From Inonotus obliquus (lineage: Eukaryota; Basidiomycota; Agaricomycetes; Hymenochaetales; Hymenochaetaceae), in assembly GCA_032164295.1 (NCBI GenBank), contig JAJHTX010000002.1, forward strand, positions 1,054,001 to 1,118,000: 64,000 bases of DNA, written 5' to 3'. Position 1 is the first letter of the stretch. Every line of letters begins with the position of its first letter. Below, piece by piece: positions 37,501-46,166 of this stretch. The position numbers and the translations under genes are program-made. The notes beneath the pieces were generated by a model. It was not told where the DNA came from, did no database searches, and saw only the letters and a list, made by a program, of their open reading frames with translations.

Positions 37501-37924
37501 TCCAGCAGCAGCAGCAGCAGCAACAGCAGCAAAGCCGACCGCTACCGCCAAGACTACCGCGAAGAGGAAGAGGACTGAGGCCTCGGTAGAAGCACCACCC
37601 CCTCCCAAGCGCAGGCGCGCCCCTCCCTCGTCCAAGCAGCAGCAACAGCAACAACAGCAACAGCAACAGCTGCAGCGGCCTGTGGCCGGACCGAGCCAGT
37701 TCCCAGGCTCGTTCGAGGACATGCGCCGCTCCCTCTCCATGGATGGGGCGAGCGGCCGTGTCAGGCGACTGGCGGAGGCACAACGGGACATCCGCGAGGT
37801 GTACCGCCTCGGCTCACAGCTCACGCGGCTCGCTGAGGGCACGCTGTCGCGGATCAACGTGTTGCTGTCAGAAGTGGAAGGGGAAGAGGATGAGGATGAG
37901 GATGAGGATGAGGACGAGGAGTGA
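34569..37924 (+). CDS. Antisense gene inside the gypsy element: Gln-rich protein with a zinc-cluster-like motif
   Basis: Two exons, 34569-34892 and 34949-37924, joined across a 56 bp intron (G|GTGTGC ... TACTGAT ... ATAATAG), give 1099 residues. Both exons are in phase and the second has no ATG at its start, which supports the splice. The N-terminus is Asn/Asp/Arg-rich. Residues 120-200 look folded. The middle is low-complexity Gln, Ala, Thr and Pro. At 887-916 six cysteines are spaced CX2CX6CX7CX2CX7C, which fits the fungal Zn2Cys6 pattern apart from being near the C-terminus. A basic PPKRRRAPPSSK stretch follows, and the protein ends in an acidic ED run. It lies between pol and the 3' LTR on the opposite strand to gag-pol. 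A regulatory role is inference. It could also be a captured host gene. Confidence 0.75.
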
Positions 37925-38314
37925 AAGGTCGGCGCAGAGCTCGGTACGTCGGTAGTCGACGGTATCGAGGTGTTTGTTTCGTGTGCGATCGGACTGTCCG
38001 CGTGTTTCTGTTCTGAAAAAAAATCCCTGCCTTTGATAAAGTAACCAGTAGATAAAAGACTTGTAGTTTTATAATACGGTTGCAAAAAAAAGTAGTGGTT
38101 TCGTACGAAAAGAGGGTGAAATAAGAATGGAGTGCAGAAGGTGAAGTATAAGAGGATTGGCATACCGATACCGAAGGAAGCTTCGGTATCGACGAATAAC
38201 ATAATATATGGTTAGACGCATAATGGGCGGAATCATAGGACTTCAAAAAAAAAATGAATCATAAGGCATGGAAATTGTCATAAGGCATAGAGCATTGTCA
38301 GACGGTATCGGTAT
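37925..38314. other. Spacer between the converging antisense gene and pol
   Basis: 390 bp between the 3' ends of two convergent genes. It has A-rich runs (38017-38025, 38083-38090, 38246-38255) that could hold 3' processing signals. No gene seen. Confidence 0.4.
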
Positions 38315-41300
38315 TCAATCCGAATCAGACGCTGAGTCGTCTTCGGTGTACCGATGTGGTGTCATCATTTCGTGCTCATCCTCGCCCGACTTCAGAAGTT
38401 CTTCGATGGGAACAGAAATCTCCGAACGGGGAAAATAAGGAATCAAACGAAATGCAGCCACACTGAAACGGGATACCGAACCATCCAACTCCATAATAAT
38501 ATACGTACCGGACCTAGTCCTCCTCACTACCACGTAGGGACCCAAATACCGAGGTTTCGTCTTCCTATCCAACTCCTTCTCGACTCGAGTGTTACGCAGT
38601 AGCACGAGGCTACCGGGGTCGAAATCGTAGTCTTTGATCGTATGCTTGTGGACCTCGGCGAAATGTCTGGCGTACCGGTGGCGAGCGTCTAAGACGATAC
38701 GGGCTACTCGATCGAGGTCTTCCTGTCGCTTCTGCAGCTGTCTGGCACGCACGGAGATCAATTCGGTGGTCGAAAGCGGTCTACCGAAGTCTTCTACGAG
38801 ATAGGTGGCTTCGGCGAGATCGAATGGCAATACTGGTTCGACTCCATGTACCATGTAGTAAGGCGACATTCCGGTATCCTTACCGATGGTAATTCGTTCG
38901 GCCCAAAATACCGAGTAGGCGTGTTCGTGCCATTTCGTCGCATTACCGCCGCTGGTCTTCATGAGGGCCTCTTGCACATCGTAGTGTCGACGTTCCACGA
39001 TCCCATTAGCACGAGAGTTGTAAGCGGAAATACGGATGTGGTTGATGTGATACCGATCGCGCAACCAGTCTAGCGCCATGATGAACGGAGTACCGTTATC
39101 GGTAACGAGCTCTGGACAAGCGCCATACCGACATAACAGGTCCTGGAAGATAAACTGGCCGATCGTATGACCAGTCTGCTTGCGTAGCAACCTAAACTCG
39201 GGATAACTAGTGAGCGAGCATCGAGCTTGGACAATATAATGGTATCCTCCAGACGCAGGCATGTGCTTTGTGTCGATATGTATCTTCTGGAATATCGGCG
39301 CTACCGACGGTACTGATGGCGGTATCAACACCTTCGTCGTCTGTCGGTATTGACATTCGTCGCAGGTCCTGACGAAATATTTGACATCGTCGCTGACAGA
39401 TGGCCACCAGAACCTTTCGAGTAAGCGTTGACGTACGACGTAGACTCCTTTGTGACCGAGGTTGTCGTGCGCATCCTGGACGAGGTTCCAGCGTTTCGCC
39501 AGTTCCACCACTAACTGAGGGGATTCCGATCGAGTCTTTCTCCAGAGTCTTCCCTTCTTCGTGAAAAATCCCGAGGCGTATCGAACGAAGCCTTGGAGGT
39601 GCTTCTCCGGTATGTCTTCTGGTCGAATACCGGACTCGAGGAAGCGTCGAACCTGCCCCAGTCGAATTTCCTTCTTCTGGGCTGCATCGGTCTTCGGAAA
39701 CTCCAACCTTGGCGATGCATCGGTTTCGCCGGCGGTATATACCTCCCCTAATCCCTTCGAGACGCAACTTATCGCATGGGTCCTAGCGGGGTTGACTGTC
39801 GAACTCGAGGGTGAAATACCGACTAATACCGAGGCGACGGTGCCAAGTACCGAAGTCATTACGAAAGCATAGGCATCGTCGATCCACTCCTCGAAGTCGT
39901 CTTCTTCTACTGGGTCTTCAGGGGCGGCTCTCCTTCGAGATAGTCCGTCGGTACAGGTGAATTCGGAAGCCGGTACATGTCGTAGTTTGAAGTCGAATAA
40001 TAGGATACCGGCTATCCAGCGATTGATGGTAGCGTTTGGCTGGAGGTCTGGATTATTGATCATGCCTTTGACGTAGGCGGCGTCCATTTCTACCACGAAG
40101 GTCTTGACTCCATAGATGAATAACCGTACCGCTCGCAAGGCACGAAAGAGTCCGAACAATTCTATCTTCGGCTGTGAGTACTGCACTTGTACCGGCGACC
40201 AATTTATTGAACCGAATCGATTGATACGTCGTCTACCGTCAGGGTGTTCTTGTCCGAGGGTCCAACCTACTCCGATGATTGACGAATCTACCGCGAGCAC
40301 CACCTCTCGTTCCGCCGAATAGTCGATAGCTGACAGCGCCGGGCACTTGATTACTGCTTCTTTGAGCTTGTCCATGGACTCCTGTTCGTCGTCTCCCCAC
40401 TGAAAATTTAAGTTCTTTCGTGTTAACTGCGTGAGCGGTCTGGCCATCATCGAGTAACTTTTGATAAAAACGCGTAATACTCCTGCGGTACCGAGGAATC
40501 CTCGAACTTCGGTAAGCGTCTGGCAAGGCGGCCAGTCTCGAACTCGTTGTATCTTCGAATCGTCCGCTTCACGTCCGTTGTAGGTGAGTTTGTTACCGAG
40601 AAATACCGCTGCGTCTGAGCAGGCCTGGAACTTCTTGCCTGAAAACGTCCCTCCTACTACTCTGACTCGTTGCAACACTCTGTTGACGTCGCATAGGTGC
40701 TCGTACACAAACCTGCGAATACCGGGGTTGTCTGGCAGGGTTTCGAAAGTACCGTCATCGTTCTCATACCGAGCGAATCCTCCTAGGGTGATTACGTCAT
40801 CAGCATACGGTAGAGCAACGTCCGGTATCTCTTCATTTAGAATAAAGGTTACGTCACCGTGCATAATCTGCAGCGAATTCGTATACCCCATGGGCAGTAC
40901 CTTGAGTCGGTAGGCACCCAGAGGCGTTTGGATCGTGGTAAGGTCGCGGGATCTCTCGTCTAGTGCGCGTTGGTCGAACGCAATCGCTAAGTCGAGCACG
41001 GTATAGCATGATCTCCCTCCACAGCCGTCCACTAGGGTTTCGATGTTCGGCGGTACCGCTGAATCGCGAATTGATACTCCGTTTAGGTCCTGCAGATCGA
41101 TTACGAATCGCAGCGAATCTCCATCTTTCTTGACCAGACAGAACCAACGGGATCGGTACGACGAATTCGATTCTTCTATGACGCCAGCTTGTATCTTGTC
41201 CCGTAATAACTGGATCGTCTGCTTGAGTATACCGGGCGGTATTGGTATGTTCTTGCGCACCCACGGTACATGCGGTACCGTAGGCATTCGTACAGGATCG

Positions 41301-42052
41301 AAGTAAAGGGGGTCGAAGGTACCGCGTTCGGATTCGGTCCAAGCGAAGGCTCCTTCCTGCAACATCATCAGGTTGACTACGAGGTCCTCTTCGTCTGGCC
41401 ACAGAAATCCATCGGGATTTAGCTCGAGTGCGTCCATTCGTTCTTGAGTTAGTTTCGTTGTCGGTACGAAGGGTATAGGTTTCGTCGGTAGAGTTGGCAT
41501 TCCTCGCAGTGGATCAGGATGTCTTCGTCTGACTATCCTGAATTCCTCCGGTAAGACTCCTGGAACAGGCCTCACCTTCTGCGCTACCTTTTTATATGCG
41601 AATACTTTGAGGTCGGTACCGTCGTTGGGATAGTCGAGCACCACCGAATCGAAGGAATCGTAATACTTGTCGAGCATTAGAGCGTTTTCTGATAATAAAT
41701 ACCTGAGTCGATTCGAGAGAAGAGACGGCGAGAAATCGATAAATGTTTTTCGAATGTTTTCAGTGTTTCTTGATGAACGATACTGGCTACCGACGTGGTC
41801 GAGCATAGAGGAGTGGGTATGGTCGTCGGTACCGAGGATAGAGAGAATCGATTTGAGCGAAGAGTCGAGTGGATTTGGGATATCGGTATCGAAATGGTTA
41901 AGGATTCTGGAGTTGGTAACATGTCTTGCCGTACGGTTTAGGAGCACCGAGAACTCAGGATCGTCTCGCCGACCACTGGTCAGTTCCTCGACTGGGCAAA
42001 ACCCGAGTCCGGTACACGCGTGTAGTTTCGTACTCCGGTAGCGACCATACAT
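38315..42052 (-). CDS. pol: Gypsy Pol: reverse transcriptase, RNase H, integrase
   Basis: 1245-codon frame, fully open. RT: LDLAIAFDQRALDE and the catalytic LPYADDVITLGG (about residues 411-422). RNase H: VLAVDSSIIGVGW, KIELFG, VVEMDAAYVKGM and a final Asp in DGLSRR. Integrase: zinc-binding HxxxxH...CxxC (HDNLGHKG ... CDECQYRQ, about 860-900), Asp in HIDTKH, Asp in VTDNGTPF, Glu in NGIVERRHY, with about 35 residues between the last two. The end has a YLGPYVVVRRTRSG module of GPY/F type and an acidic tail. It overlaps gag-protease by 73 nt in the -1 frame, and translation is most likely by frameshifting at 42004-41998 although an ATG exists at 42052. Confidence 0.93.
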   Translation of the reverse strand: MYGRYRSTKLHACTGLGFCPVEELTSGRRDDPEFSVLLNRTARHVTNSRILNHFDTDIPNPLDSSLKSILSILGTDDHTHSSMLDHVGSQYRSSRNTENIRKTFIDFSPSLLSNRLRYLLSENALMLDKYYDSFDSVVLDYPNDGTDLKVFAYKKVAQKVRPVPGVLPEEFRIVRRRHPDPLRGMPTLPTKPIPFVPTTKLTQERMDALELNPDGFLWPDEEDLVVNLMMLQEGAFAWTESERGTFDPLYFDPVRMPTVPHVPWVRKNIPIPPGILKQTIQLLRDKIQAGVIEESNSSYRSRWFCLVKKDGDSLRFVIDLQDLNGVSIRDSAVPPNIETLVDGCGGRSCYTVLDLAIAFDQRALDERSRDLTTIQTPLGAYRLKVLPMGYTNSLQIMHGDVTFILNEEIPDVALPYADDVITLGGFARYENDDGTFETLPDNPGIRRFVYEHLCDVNRVLQRVRVVGGTFSGKKFQACSDAAVFLGNKLTYNGREADDSKIQRVRDWPPCQTLTEVRGFLGTAGVLRVFIKSYSMMARPLTQLTRKNLNFQWGDDEQESMDKLKEAVIKCPALSAIDYSAEREVVLAVDSSIIGVGWTLGQEHPDGRRRINRFGSINWSPVQVQYSQPKIELFGLFRALRAVRLFIYGVKTFVVEMDAAYVKGMINNPDLQPNATINRWIAGILLFDFKLRHVPASEFTCTDGLSRRRAAPEDPVEEDDFEEWIDDAYAFVMTSVLGTVASVLVGISPSSSTVNPARTHAISCVSKGLGEVYTAGETDASPRLEFPKTDAAQKKEIRLGQVRRFLESGIRPEDIPEKHLQGFVRYASGFFTKKGRLWRKTRSESPQLVVELAKRWNLVQDAHDNLGHKGVYVVRQRLLERFWWPSVSDDVKYFVRTCDECQYRQTTKVLIPPSVPSVAPIFQKIHIDTKHMPASGGYHYIVQARCSLTSYPEFRLLRKQTGHTIGQFIFQDLLCRYGACPELVTDNGTPFIMALDWLRDRYHINHIRISAYNSRANGIVERRHYDVQEALMKTSGGNATKWHEHAYSVFWAERITIGKDTGMSPYYMVHGVEPVLPFDLAEATYLVEDFGRPLSTTELISVRARQLQKRQEDLDRVARIVLDARHRYARHFAEVHKHTIKDYDFDPGSLVLLRNTRVEKELDRKTKPRYLGPYVVVRRTRSGTYIIMELDGSVSRFSVAAFRLIPYFPRSEISVPIEELLKSGEDEHEMMTPHRYTEDDSASDSD

Positions 42053-43956
42053 TTCCTGTCCGGCTCGTTCGGATCAGTAAGCGTAATATGCTGCTCACCG
42101 CTTAAGAAGTCCTTGGTCTCGCATTCGGTAATGGCGAAGAAAGGTCTCCCAAGTAAAACCTCAAACGGCGCTTTTTCGACCACGTGAACCTGAAGCCTCA
42201 GCTCAATACCGGCTACCGAGAACTTCGCGTTATGGATCATCCCCTTCGTGGACGACCTTCCGGTATCGGCTGTTTCGAGTACCATTTTCTTGTCGCTCCT
42301 TAGGTGCACTCCCAGCTTCTCCCACACGTCTTCCCTAATCAGACACATGACGGCTCCTTGGTCCAAGATCGCCACACACTCGACGGAATCTTCGATACCG
42401 ACTCGAACGGTACGCAAGGGCAGCGTGTCTTCTGCAGCCGGTAGACTACCGAACAATATCGACGACGGTTCTTCGGTATCGAATGGATCTTCGTCCTCGC
42501 CAACACTGACTATATGCGCATCTCCAGGGCTGACCCTTCTCGCGGTAGTCAGGTCCTTCATCTGCTTCCTCAGCTCGTACGATAGTGCTAATAGCTCTCG
42601 TTGGGTGACCGTGATGGGTGCTTCTAACGAACGAGCAAGGACACGTTTCGCCAGGGTTGGGTCTTCGATAGGGGCCACCGATCGATACTGCGGCGGCTGC
42701 GGATTAGTTGATGGTTGACTCGACCGCTGCGCGTACCGTGGCACTTCTTTAGGGGCATCAGTGCGAGGTGTGACTGGGGTCTGCTTGTTCGATCCGGTAT
42801 TGGCTGGGACTTGGGGGTTGTTAGGCCTCGAGACGCGGGGAATTTCGACGCCATCGAATTTGGCCTTTCGTACCGCAGAAGCTTTCTTCTTGGCCTCGTT
42901 AAGCATGACTTCGAGACGGGCCACATCTTGGTCCCCTTCCCAATCGCGGGAAACGTCGGTAACGGCGGCGACCATATTAGAACCGTCGGTATTCGATACC
43001 GGTTGCGGTCCCAATTCGACGAGGTTTACTGAAGACTGGGCGGAGGACAGGTAGTCTATACGTTCCATCATGTTTCTACCGGGTAGGGAGTTCGAAGGAT
43101 AAGAATTGTCGGGTAGGGTAACACGTCCTTCGGTATTTCGTTTACAACGTCCCAGGGTAATGTATTCTGCGACCTTCGGACAGGAACGAATGAAATGAGT
43201 AGGATCGCTGCAGAAGGCACAGCCCCCGGGGCGAGACTGCGGAGGTGGCTGTACGCTGGGTCTTCTTCCCAACTGCTCGATCTGTAATTGAAGACTCCTT
43301 ACGGTATCCCACACGTCATCTTCTTTCTTGACAGCCGGCTTCGCAGCTTCGGCTAGTCCGGTACGGGGTGCATCGTCGAAGAAGTCGGTACCGAGAATGT
43401 GTTCTGCGTGCTTCACGATCTGATCTACCGAATAGACTCTTCCAGGTTCTGGGTCGGTCTCCTTCGTCTCCAGCCGCAGACGTAGACGTTCTCGAAAATT
43501 CCCTGTGAAGGCGGTGAAGAAGCTTCTTGCTGCTTCGTCCGCGGAGAAGGTACCGAGGTTTCGTAGGTAACTGGACCTCACTAAATATTCGTTTCGGTAG
43601 TCGGCCAAATCGAGACGAGATCTGAACCCCTTTCTACGCCAGGTCTCTACGAGTCGATTGACGTCTTCTCTCGTGAACCTAGACCCTTGGGTTAACGTAG
43701 GGTAGAACGAGCGGATAGCTTCCTTGGCCCGGGCCCAATCAGCGGCGTCGGAGGCAACTCCAGGGGCGGTCTCCCATAGCTCAGCTACCGACGATGAGGC
43801 GTAATATTTGGCGTACCGAATCTTCTGGGCGTCATCCAAACCGCAGTCCACAGCTATAAATTCGATATCTTCGAGGTACCGGAACAGTTCTAACGGCTCG
43901 CTACCGTCGAACGACGGGGCATCCCTCGCTCCACGCCTGGGAGGTCTAGCTGCCAT
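41980..43956 (-). CDS. gag: Gypsy Gag with zinc knuckle and aspartic protease
   Basis: From the first in-frame ATG (43956, MAARPPRRG) the frame gives 658 residues. The open frame continues upstream without ATG through 44325 and the PBS into the LTR, so the true start is uncertain. The capsid-like part contains SRLDLADYRNEYLVRSSYL. A CCHC zinc knuckle CAFCSDPTHFIRSC (CX2CX4HX4C) lies near 43215. A retropepsin-like active site ILDQGAVMCLI is near 42365, followed by a protease-like GRPFFAI near 42140. Gag packages the RNA and protease cleaves the polyprotein. The frame ends 28 nt past the start of the GGGTTTT shift site, so protease is made with Gag and the rest of Pol only after a -1 shift. Confidence 0.88.
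   Translation of the reverse strand: MAARPPRRGARDAPSFDGSEPLELFRYLEDIEFIAVDCGLDDAQKIRYAKYYASSSVAELWETAPGVASDAADWARAKEAIRSFYPTLTQGSRFTREDVNRLVETWRRKGFRSRLDLADYRNEYLVRSSYLRNLGTFSADEAARSFFTAFTGNFRERLRLRLETKETDPEPGRVYSVDQIVKHAEHILGTDFFDDAPRTGLAEAAKPAVKKEDDVWDTVRSLQLQIEQLGRRPSVQPPPQSRPGGCAFCSDPTHFIRSCPKVAEYITLGRCKRNTEGRVTLPDNSYPSNSLPGRNMMERIDYLSSAQSSVNLVELGPQPVSNTDGSNMVAAVTDVSRDWEGDQDVARLEVMLNEAKKKASAVRKAKFDGVEIPRVSRPNNPQVPANTGSNKQTPVTPRTDAPKEVPRYAQRSSQPSTNPQPPQYRSVAPIEDPTLAKRVLARSLEAPITVTQRELLALSYELRKQMKDLTTARRVSPGDAHIVSVGEDEDPFDTEEPSSILFGSLPAAEDTLPLRTVRVGIEDSVECVAILDQGAVMCLIREDVWEKLGVHLRSDKKMVLETADTGRSSTKGMIHNAKFSVAGIELRLQVHVVEKAPFEVLLGRPFFAITECETKDFLSGEQHITLTDPNEPDRKCMVATGVRNYTRVPDSGFAQSRN
41998..42004 (-). 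promoter_or_regulatory. Programmed -1 frameshift heptamer GGGTTTT
   Basis: In the gag frame the codons are TCG GGT TTT GCC, so the heptamer is placed as X XXY YYZ. A -1 slip reads GGG TTT TGC CCA, which continues in pol as GFCPVEEL. A small hairpin-forming GACCAGTGGTC lies about 17 nt downstream. GGGTTTT-type sites are known -1 slippery sequences. Use of this one is an inference. Confidence 0.75.
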
Positions 43957-44380
43957 GGCGTTACGGAGGTGAGGGGGTGGGCCTCTTACTGGAGGAACTA
44001 TGGTGGCGTTTCTGGGGCGTGACGGGGTGTGAGTGGTGTTGGGGTTTGGTGACTGTGATGTGATAGTCGGAGGGGTGCTGCGGCGTTCGGTACCGCTACG
44101 GTTGGTAGAAGTCTGGTTAGCCAGCGAATTCTCACTCGGTAAGATGAACTCTGGGGCTTCGTCAACAGGGGACGGGCTTGCCGAGAACAATTCTCTACCG
44201 GTAGAAGACGGTGGTAACGAACTCAATACCGAGACAGTACTAGAGGCGGCAGTTACTTCTTCTGAGATGGAAAGAGAGGCGAACGATAATTCCAGTGACT
44301 CGTCGTCTGAATACGATTCTTCCAAAGCGGCTCGATTGCGTTGCCAGGCGTTCTCTCGACGTCGAGTCAGTTTGAACCCT

Positions 44381-44398
44381 CCCTCGCGGTGGGCTCCA
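44381..44398 (-). other. Primer-binding site
   Basis: Two bases after the 5' LTR the minus strand reads TGGAGCCCACCGCGAGGG. TGG at this point is the complement of a tRNA CCA end, as expected for tRNA-primed minus-strand synthesis. I cannot assign the tRNA without a tRNA set for the genome. Confidence 0.65.
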
Positions 44399-44400
44399 GT

Positions 44401-46121
44401 TGAATGTGCGAGAACGCGGCCGGTATTAGAAATACCGGATGAGGGGGGTACGATTTAGATGCGTTGGGAGGGCCGGTACGTGGCGGTACTAAGTCGTACA
44501 GTCACAGACAAGTCGTCAAGAGAGAATAGTAGGGCCTGGCTGGATTGATGAGTACAGGAGACTATAGGTGACCGCTCAAGAGGAGAGGTATCAGGAGACG
44601 ATCAATACCGAGACGAATCCGTCGATACCGAGTCGTCTAGTGTCCGGTATTACGGTAGAGAGAACGAAGCGGTAGAGGAAGCGAGCTGAGGAGGTGTTTT
44701 TGATAGGACTGGTCGTGAGACGAGAGACGAGGGCGACGAAGACGAGAACGACGACTACCGGTATCGATACCGGTGACTACGAGACGAGACGAACGAACGG
44801 GGACTTGAACGGGATGAGCAAAACCCGGACCTTCACTCTGGAAGTTCCTCTCAGATTAGCTGGTGTGCTACAGTAGAACATGCAGGCTATAAATACCATA
44901 ATACCGTAGCCATTCAAGATACCAAATGGGGGGTTTTTACAAGTCGAATCGTACCGTAATCCGGTACAAGAAATGGAACATAAGGTCGAATCGAATGTAA
45001 AATTACAATCAGGGGAAACATAAGATGATGAATGAATAAGAAGTTTTATCAGGGGGTAGCTAAGAATAGGGTGGGACGAGACAAGAACCCAATGAAAACT
45101 CACGACGAGCGATACCGAGGTAGGGCGGCGATACCGACGTCGACCAGCGCTAAATTAAGGACGTGTCTCAAGCTACCGCATGGGCGCTCCTGGCGATGTC
45201 CCTGTCGTAGGAGAAGCACGTCATCCTGATTTACCTTTGTTCCGGTATCATGATCCGTGCGGCGTCAGTCTGGGCGTCTACCGATCGATCGGACGGCGTG
45301 CTCCGATGTAGACGTGTCGGTACAACCCAACCTTGGCAATGGGGTACTCTACCGTTCGGTACCAATCAGTACCCTGGGATCGTCCCTGAGCATCGCTCTA
45401 GCCCCTCGATATCGACCGGTACGCGTCGCCTGACTCGACTGGGCATTGCTTGGCTTCCCCTCCGAGTCGGATCGATGGCCTCCTCCGAGATCGAAGCAGC
45501 GTACGGAGGACTTGATTCATTTCCCAACCTTCCTCTCGACGTAGATCTCCGATGGCGTGGTCTCGACCTAGCACACGTAACGAACTCCGGTATCGGAGCG
45601 GACCATCGGTATCAACACCGGTATCGTCGGTATCGATGTATGGCGGTTCGGAAGGGCATACCGTCGGGCTTGGAACCTCGACCATGATCCAACTCTTCGC
45701 AGCAACGTATGGCAGACCGAGTGCAGCTTTGTGAGCCTTTTTCTATGGTATGGGCTGTCGAGGGCGTAGTATCGACTAGGTGTGGAGTATTAAGCGTCGG
45801 TATCAGGACGGGTGGACGGTACGGTATCGGTATCATCGGTATCGAAGTCTGGTGGTTCGGTACTATGATGGAAGACGGGCGTAGGGATTGGTGATTCGGT
45901 ATTGGCGCAGAAGTGGACCAGTTCTCAATCGCTCTCAGCCTTGTCGAATCGCAGAAGCCTCGTACTTTGTTGGAACCGCAGGCGTAGATAGGACGGCAGA
46001 AGTACCGTGGTCCGAAGAGAAGTAAGAAGCGGTAGAATCGCAGAAGTATTGTTAATTGGAAGAAGCGGTAGAATCGCAGAATTAAGCCCATATCGATCGT
46101 AGCCTCCGGTATTACTCTTTA
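44401..46121 (-). repeat. 5' LTR of the gypsy element
   Basis: 1721 bp, the same as 32689-34409 at every place compared. It adjoins the PBS and gag on its inner side. Outside it stands GCGC and then the right terminus of composite C. Confidence 0.93.
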
Positions 46122-46166
46122 GCGCATCAAAATTCACGTGTCCAAATTATTATGAAATTCACTGTA

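Larger units (their letters stand above)
32689..46121 (-). mobile_element. Complete Ty3/gypsy LTR retrotransposon with an antisense extra gene
   Basis: 13433 bp on the minus strand: 5' LTR 44401-46121, PBS 44381-44398, gag-protease 43956-41980, pol 42052-38315, an antisense gene 34569-37924, PPT 34419-34410, 3' LTR 34409-32689. It is flanked by GCGC on both sides. Domain order in pol is RT, RNase H, integrase with a GPY/F-like end, which defines Ty3/gypsy. No chromodomain is visible. The frames are open and both LTRs look identical, so it is young and may be able to move. Confidence 0.92.
23019..46164. mobile_element. Composite Tc1-like element C with inverted arms and two-gene cargo, hosting two LTR insertions
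   Basis: Flanked by TA (23017-23018 and 46165-46166) and ending in inverted copies of CAGTGAATTCCATAATAATT. Without the gypsy element (32689-46121) and the 1473 bp LTR-like insertion (23413-24885) the unit is about 8.2 kb. The arms are nearly identical by eye: translations at 25092-25295 and 31929-32132 are the same, as are those at 25642-25989 and 31232-31582. The cargo genes at 26670-28714 (minus) and 29060-30778 (plus) are divergent and each points at an inward-facing transposase. This is the best preserved of the three composites. Confidence 0.85.
30878..46164 (-). repeat. Element C, right inverted arm, containing the gypsy element
   Basis: Inverted copy of the left arm. The arm proper is 30878-32688 plus 46122-46164. 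The join TGACGCGC|GCGCATC shows a 4 bp duplication at the gypsy insertion, and the empty site is visible at 23058-23068 in inverted form. Confidence 0.85.

Noticed and set aside
36700..37680. CAG/CAA runs as a plain microsatellite
   Set aside because: Mixed CAG and CAA codons stay in frame in a long open frame with intact downstream cysteine motif, so they encode polyglutamine.
37384..38202. 272-codon minus-strand frame with Ser and Cys runs
   Set aside because: Shadow of the Gln/Ala-rich and acidic C-terminal coding of 34569-37924.
1473..46164. Chance pairing of independent Tc1 insertions as the explanation for the arms
   Set aside because: The same order, inward direction, cargo pair and equal arm lengths in three diverged units make chance pairing unlikely, though segmental duplication is not fully excluded.
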